Of a stretch of DNA of 6,007 bases, positions 4,201-6,007 are shown one piece after another. The stretch is taken from contig JAPKCL010000101.1 in the NCBI GenBank assembly GCA_028822955.1, positions 1 to 6,007 on the forward strand, given 5' to 3'. The notes under the pieces were generated by a model. The model made no database searches and had not been told where the DNA came from. It saw nothing but the letters and a program-made list of their open reading frames with translations. Position 1 is the stretch's first letter. The number at the start of each line of letters is the position of its first letter. A program made the position numbers and the translations under genes. The stretch is from Candidatus Poseidoniaceae archaeon. Its GTDB lineage: Archaea > Thermoplasmatota > Poseidoniia > Poseidoniales > Poseidoniaceae.

Positions 4201-6007
4201 TTCGAATCAAGAGCTATCGATGTGGCATAGCCAACGATGTCAGCACTACTGTCAAGGGTACTGATCACCCATGAACCGCTTTTGTTGGTGATGTACTGGA
4301 GTTTATTCGAACTAAAATCGTAGTAGGAAATGTGAACTGCATTGTTTGAATCGATGACCACAGAACTGTCTTGGCCGACATATCCGTTCTGTAATGAGCC
4401 AGAGTGGAGTGTCGAATTCACAAACGTGGAAAGAATGTTTGAAATCAAGACATCCCCGCCCGTATTGGTAGGTGAAAGGATTGTCATTGCAGTATTGTTG
4501 GTCAAATTCAAGTCGTCTGGTGAATATGTGATGATTGGAAGATTATCAACAACGGTGATGTTGACCGAAGTGGTGAACGAACCACCTGTATTGGTAGCAG
4601 TGACCGAATACGTGGTAAGAGGTGAAACGGCGGTTGGCGTTCCAGAAATCTCACCAGTTGTAATGTTCAATTCCAAACCAATAGGCAAGTCTGGACTCAC
4701 TGTGAACCTGTATACATTGTAGGAGGAATCCAATCGGCTGTGGAGAAGATTACCGTTCATCTCATCGTAATATGAAATATCAACTGCGCCGTTGGTATCA
4801 ACAGATATCGAGGTATGACTGCCAACATTGCCGACGCTATCTATCTCAGATAATTCCCATGAACCATTCAGGTTGGTTGCGTATTTGAGCTGTTGATTGG
4901 TTTCATCATAGTATGAAATGTGAACAAAGCCGTTTGAATCAAGAGCGAGAGAAGCGAATGAGCCAACGCTTCCGAGAGTATCAATCTCAATCGATGTCCA
5001 TCCAGTTGAGCCGTTGTACATTGCATAGCGTAAATTTTCACCTACGGATGAATAAATACCCATGTGATAGGCAATATGGAGGTCATCATTTGAATCGATA
5101 GCAAGTGATGTATAGAGCCCTACATTGGCAAAAGATTGCACCGTAGTTTTGACCCATGAACCGTTTTTATTGGTAACATGGATAAGATCGCGGTCGGCGT
5201 CATCATAGGCGGAAATGTGAACCTTATCGTTCGAATCAAGAGCGATGGATGAGTAGTGGCCTGCACGGATCAATCCATTGCTCGTTGTGTTGAAGGCAGT
5301 CTCAGTGACCCATGAACCAGTCGTGTCTGTTGCGTATTTGAGATAGGAAGCTGGAATACTTGAATTCGAGTGGAGATATGAAATGTGTACTTTTGCGTTC
5401 GAATCGATGGCAATCGAAGTGTATAAACCAACGACTGAAGCGCCAATTCCGAGTGCACCAGTTGAATCGATCGTCGTGTTCACCCAAGAGCCGCTTCTGT
5501 CGGTAATGTACATCAAATCCCCATTGCTTTCATCGTAGTAAGAAATGTGAATCACATCATTGGAATCAACAGTAATCGAAGAATATTGGCCAACATCACC
5601 GTTCGAATCAATGGTTGAATTGACCCAGGAACCCGTCGTGTCAGTTGCATATTTGAGGTCGCCGTTCGTTGCATCGTAATAGGAAATATGTTTGGAACCT
5701 GTAGAATCGAGAACGAATGAAGAATATTCACCAACATCGCCCCCCGCATCTACAACTCTGAGTTGCGTGACAGTGGTATTTGCGCCGCTCGGTATTGGTC
5801 CACCGGTATTCACTGGGACTGTCGTTGGTGACATTGTAGTATTATTGGTCAAGTTAAATTCGCTTGGTGAATACGAAATCACTGGGATTTCATCAACAAC
5901 GGTGATGTTGATCGAAGTGTTGAACGAACCATCTGTATTGGTAGCAGAAATAGTGTAGACGGTAAGTACGCTCAACGCATCTGGTATTCCTGAAATCTCA
6001 CCATTTG
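1293..6007 (-). CDS. Giant cell-surface protein: Ig-like (He_PIG-type) domains with two nested seven-repeat beta-propellers and a C-terminal membrane anchor; 5' end outside window
   Basis: At least 1570 codons read without interruption. The frame is open to 6007 and the TTG at 5975 is an internal Leu in a repeated motif, not a start. In N-to-C order the visible part holds the end of Ig1 (6007-5895), Ig2 first half (5894-5781), seven propeller repeats (5780-4716), Ig2 second half (4715-4548), Ig3 first half (4547-4440), seven propeller repeats (4439-3429), Ig3 second half (3428-3264), Ig4-Ig10 (3263-1431), an acidic linker, a transmembrane helix (1382-1320) and the tail TKHYELMY. Ig units show the putative-Ig pattern: YSPxxLxLTNN, then TxxGG, W(S/E)IxPxLPxGL, GxISGxP, YTxxATNTGG and NITV. 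Blades show DSNxxVHISYYD, LKYAT and SGSWV. Cysteine is absent and N-glycosylation sequons number about 47 by my count. The family is typical of exported adhesin-like stalks, so I infer an outward-facing anchored protein that binds a surface, glycan or partner; the ligand is unknown. Confidence 0.93.
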   Translation of the reverse strand, partial: NGEISGIPDALSVLTVYTISATNTDGSFNTSINITVVDEIPVISYSPSEFNLTNNTTMSPTTVPVNTGGPIPSGANTTVTQLRVVDAGGDVGEYSSFVLDSTGSKHISYYDATNGDLKYATDTTGSWVNSTIDSNGDVGQYSSITVDSNDVIHISYYDESNGDLMYITDRSGSWVNTTIDSTGALGIGASVVGLYTSIAIDSNAKVHISYLHSNSSIPASYLKYATDTTGSWVTETAFNTTSNGLIRAGHYSSIALDSNDKVHISAYDDADRDLIHVTNKNGSWVKTTVQSFANVGLYTSLAIDSNDDLHIAYHMGIYSSVGENLRYAMYNGSTGWTSIEIDTLGSVGSFASLALDSNGFVHISYYDETNQQLKYATNLNGSWELSEIDSVGNVGSHTSISVDTNGAVDISYYDEMNGNLLHSRLDSSYNVYRFTVSPDLPIGLELNITTGEISGTPTAVSPLTTYSVTATNTGGSFTTSVNITVVDNLPIITYSPDDLNLTNNTAMTILSPTNTGGDVLISNILSTFVNSTLHSGSLQNGYVGQDSSVVIDSNNAVHISYYDFSSNKLQYITNKSGSWVISTLDSSADIVGYATSIALDSNDNVHISYHDETNGDLKYATDSSGAWVLSSIDTVGYVGSFTSIVIDSNGHVHIAYEDSTNTALKYATNSSGAWVTTTVDASGDVGEYLSIDLDSNDAVHISYRDGTNSAVKHATDSSGSWVTSVVDSSGVGFGFTSLSIDSNDAIHLAYSDDTTYVLKYATGSSGSWTVSTLTSSVVWFASLSVDSNDFVHIAYADSSGLIHLTDSSGSWVAATADSNTSVGGSSSIAHDSNNGIHISYSDEYNSALKYAFAPASSVGSWSISRPLPSGILFDAFTGNLSGIPTELLPRTMFTITAANSGGVATTFINITVNAVAPTLAYSPDSLTLTNHSTITTLSPTTSGGDIVTWSIDPALSSGLTFNTANGEISGMPDALSVLTVYTISATNTGGTVTATVNITVNAVTSVLSYAPDSLVLTNNTAMATLSPTTSGGDIVTWSIDPALSSGLLFNSTNGEISGIPDALSVLTVYTISATNTGGTVTTTVNITVNAVAPVLSYSPDSFILTNNSVMSTLLPTTSGGDVVTWSIDPALSSGLLFNSTNGEISGIPDALSVLTVYTISATNIGGTVTTTVDITVNAEIAIISYSSSNLTLTRSLSMPTLSPSVAGGGVVSWEISPQLPPGLQFDSSNGSVWGASSVNMSQTQYTVWANNTGGSAEALLNITVVEPVAVIGYSPDSLTLIRTQSMTSIMPVMSGGQVETWEIEPTLPFGLSFSNGVLSGTPEVNMTLTSFTIWANNSGGASFANITLLIHEPIPEVTYSPENIVLTRGQNITEITPSLGEGMVAIWEIIPSLPDGLVFENGGISGTPVVNFTMTQYTVIAQNSGGSYNVTFNLTVVEPVAILSIESNPPVLLRDNSSLALNITNDGGLVEVWEISPSLPDGLVMENGSVSGVSSVNQSETIFTIWGNNSGGSNSVTFTLTVQEPEITIVEQLPEQEPEVSINLFILSMIFFVPLVALIIVFTKHYELMY
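1320..1382 (-). other. C-terminal transmembrane anchor of the giant surface protein
   Basis: These bases encode about 21 hydrophobic residues (INLFILSMIFFVPLVALIIVF) after an acidic Glu/Pro/Gln linker (EQLPEQEPEV). Eight residues with Lys and His follow, TKHYELMY. A single helix with acidic residues on the N-terminal side and a basic residue just after it fits an N-out, C-in membrane anchor. I see no LPXTG or PGF-type sorting motif. Confidence 0.85.
1431..2471 (-). repeat. Four diverged Ig-like domains (Ig7-Ig10), membrane-proximal
   Basis: Domain limits on the minus strand are Ig7 2471-2205 (89 residues), Ig8 2204-1947 (86), Ig9 1946-1689 (86) and Ig10 1688-1431 (86). They share WEIxPxLPxGL in the middle and a Trp/Asn-rich final motif such as FTIWANNSGG (VIAQNSGG in Ig9), and three end with VEP or QEP. 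They differ from the distal Ig4-Ig6 class (WSIDPALSSGL, TISATNTGG) and from each other, so they look older. Ig8, Ig9 and Ig10 are exactly equal in length, which suggests a regular rigid stalk. Confidence 0.85.
2472..3263 (-). repeat. 264-bp tandem DNA repeat, three copies, encoding Ig4-Ig6
   Basis: Three units of exactly 264 bp (88 codons) lie head to tail: Ig4 3263-3000, Ig5 2999-2736 and Ig6 2735-2472. Ig5 and Ig6 are identical at 76 of 88 residues. Bases 2527-2609 match 2791-2873 without a mismatch (83 bases). Identity is concentrated in the second half of each domain, from WSIDPALSSGL to the TISATN motif, while the first half (the YSPDSL and LTNN strands) varies. This points to recent in-frame duplication or gene conversion. 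Confidence 0.92.
3429..4439 (-). repeat. Second seven-repeat beta-propeller-like block, inserted in Ig3
   Basis: After a lead strand (NILSTFVNSTLHSG, 4439-4398) come seven repeats: 4397-4254, 4253-4110, 4109-3969, 3968-3828, 3827-3687, 3686-3558 and 3557-3429. Their lengths are 48, 48, 47, 47, 47, 43 and 43 residues. The consensus is VGxxxSIxxDSNxxVHISYxD, then LKYAT and SGSWV; repeats 1-6 carry SGSWV, SGAWV or SGSWT. The seventh runs into SVGSWSISRPLPSG, which is already the second half of the Ig3 domain. Repeat 6 is the most reduced in the loop after AYAD. Fold assignment as a propeller is inferred from repeat length, the four-strand-like pattern and the number seven. Confidence 0.82.
4716..5780 (-). 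repeat. First seven-repeat beta-propeller-like block, inserted in Ig2
   Basis: A lead strand (NTTVTQLRVV, 5780-5751) precedes seven repeats: 5750-5610, 5609-5469, 5468-5292, 5291-5139, 5138-4983, 4982-4842 and 4841-4716. Their lengths are 47, 47, 59, 51, 52, 47 and 42 residues. Repeats 1-4 and 6 end in GSWV/GSWE plus a polar strand, and repeat 5 has TGWTSIEI. The seventh lacks this strand and passes through SRLDSSYN into the second half of Ig2 (VYRFTVSPDLPIGL). Repeats 3, 4 and 5 carry extra residues absent from the others. Confidence 0.82.
5941..6007 (-). repeat. Distant near-identical copy of the Ig5/Ig6 repeat segment, at the window edge
   Basis: Bases 5941-6007 match 2521-2587 at 66 of 67 positions; the only difference is a at 5952 versus c at 2532. 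They encode the SGIPDALSVL and VYTISATN segments in the same frame as in Ig6, at a distance of 3420 bp (1140 codons). The copy runs to the last base of the window, so its full length is unknown. Confidence 0.9.

Noticed and set aside
2218..4722. Plus-strand open frames opposite the large gene (for example 2218-2538 and 4342-4722)
   Set aside because: They lie antisense to a clear repeat-bearing coding frame, resemble each other only because the opposite strand is repetitive, and show no domain signature of their own.
5973..5975. TTG as the start codon of the giant surface protein
   Set aside because: It is the Leu of an ALSVLTVYTIS motif that also occurs inside Ig4-Ig6, and the frame continues open to the window edge with the expected Ig residues (GEISGIPDA). 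The true start lies outside the window.

Overview
The window looks like a piece of a planktonic archaeal genome, most plausibly marine Euryarchaeota of the Ca. Poseidoniales (Marine Group II) type. That placement is an inference from gene style: moderate GC, dense coding, a very large Ser/Thr/Asn-rich surface protein built of putative-Ig (He_PIG-like) domains with a C-terminal membrane anchor, and an archaeal-style phosphomannomutase next door. No rRNA or other decisive marker is present, so a bacterium is not excluded.

Layout from left to right. Bases 1-470 (+) hold the C-terminal part of a phosphomannomutase/phosphoglucomutase whose 5' end lies outside the window. One base later, convergent on the minus strand, lies a gene of about 237 codons (472-1185) for a small single-pass membrane protein of no family I recognise. 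A 107-base intergenic region (1186-1292) carries its probable ribosome binding site and a short inverted repeat. The rest (1293-6007, minus strand) is one uninterrupted reading frame of at least 1570 codons. It encodes the C-terminal part of a giant cell-surface protein whose N-terminus lies beyond the right edge.

The giant protein is the main point of interest. Read from its N-terminal side, it has the end of one Ig-like domain, then two Ig-like domains that are each interrupted at the same loop by a block of seven repeats of about 47 residues (14 repeats in all). Seven uninterrupted Ig-like domains follow, then a short acidic linker, one transmembrane helix and a short tail. Each seven-repeat block opens with an isolated strand like the last strand of a blade, and its seventh repeat lacks a normal last strand. 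This suggests two seven-bladed beta-propellers, each closed by a 'velcro' strand and each nested in an Ig domain. Three of the Ig domains (2472-3263) form a 264-bp tandem DNA repeat with long identical stretches, and a further near-identical copy sits at the right edge of the window.

How the genes may work together is inference only. The large protein is probably a surface adhesin or ligand-binding stalk displayed outside the cell, with about 47 N-glycosylation sequons by my count. The small membrane protein downstream on the same strand could be an accessory partner. The sugar-phosphate mutase could supply precursors for surface glycans, but it is convergent rather than co-transcribed with the other two genes.
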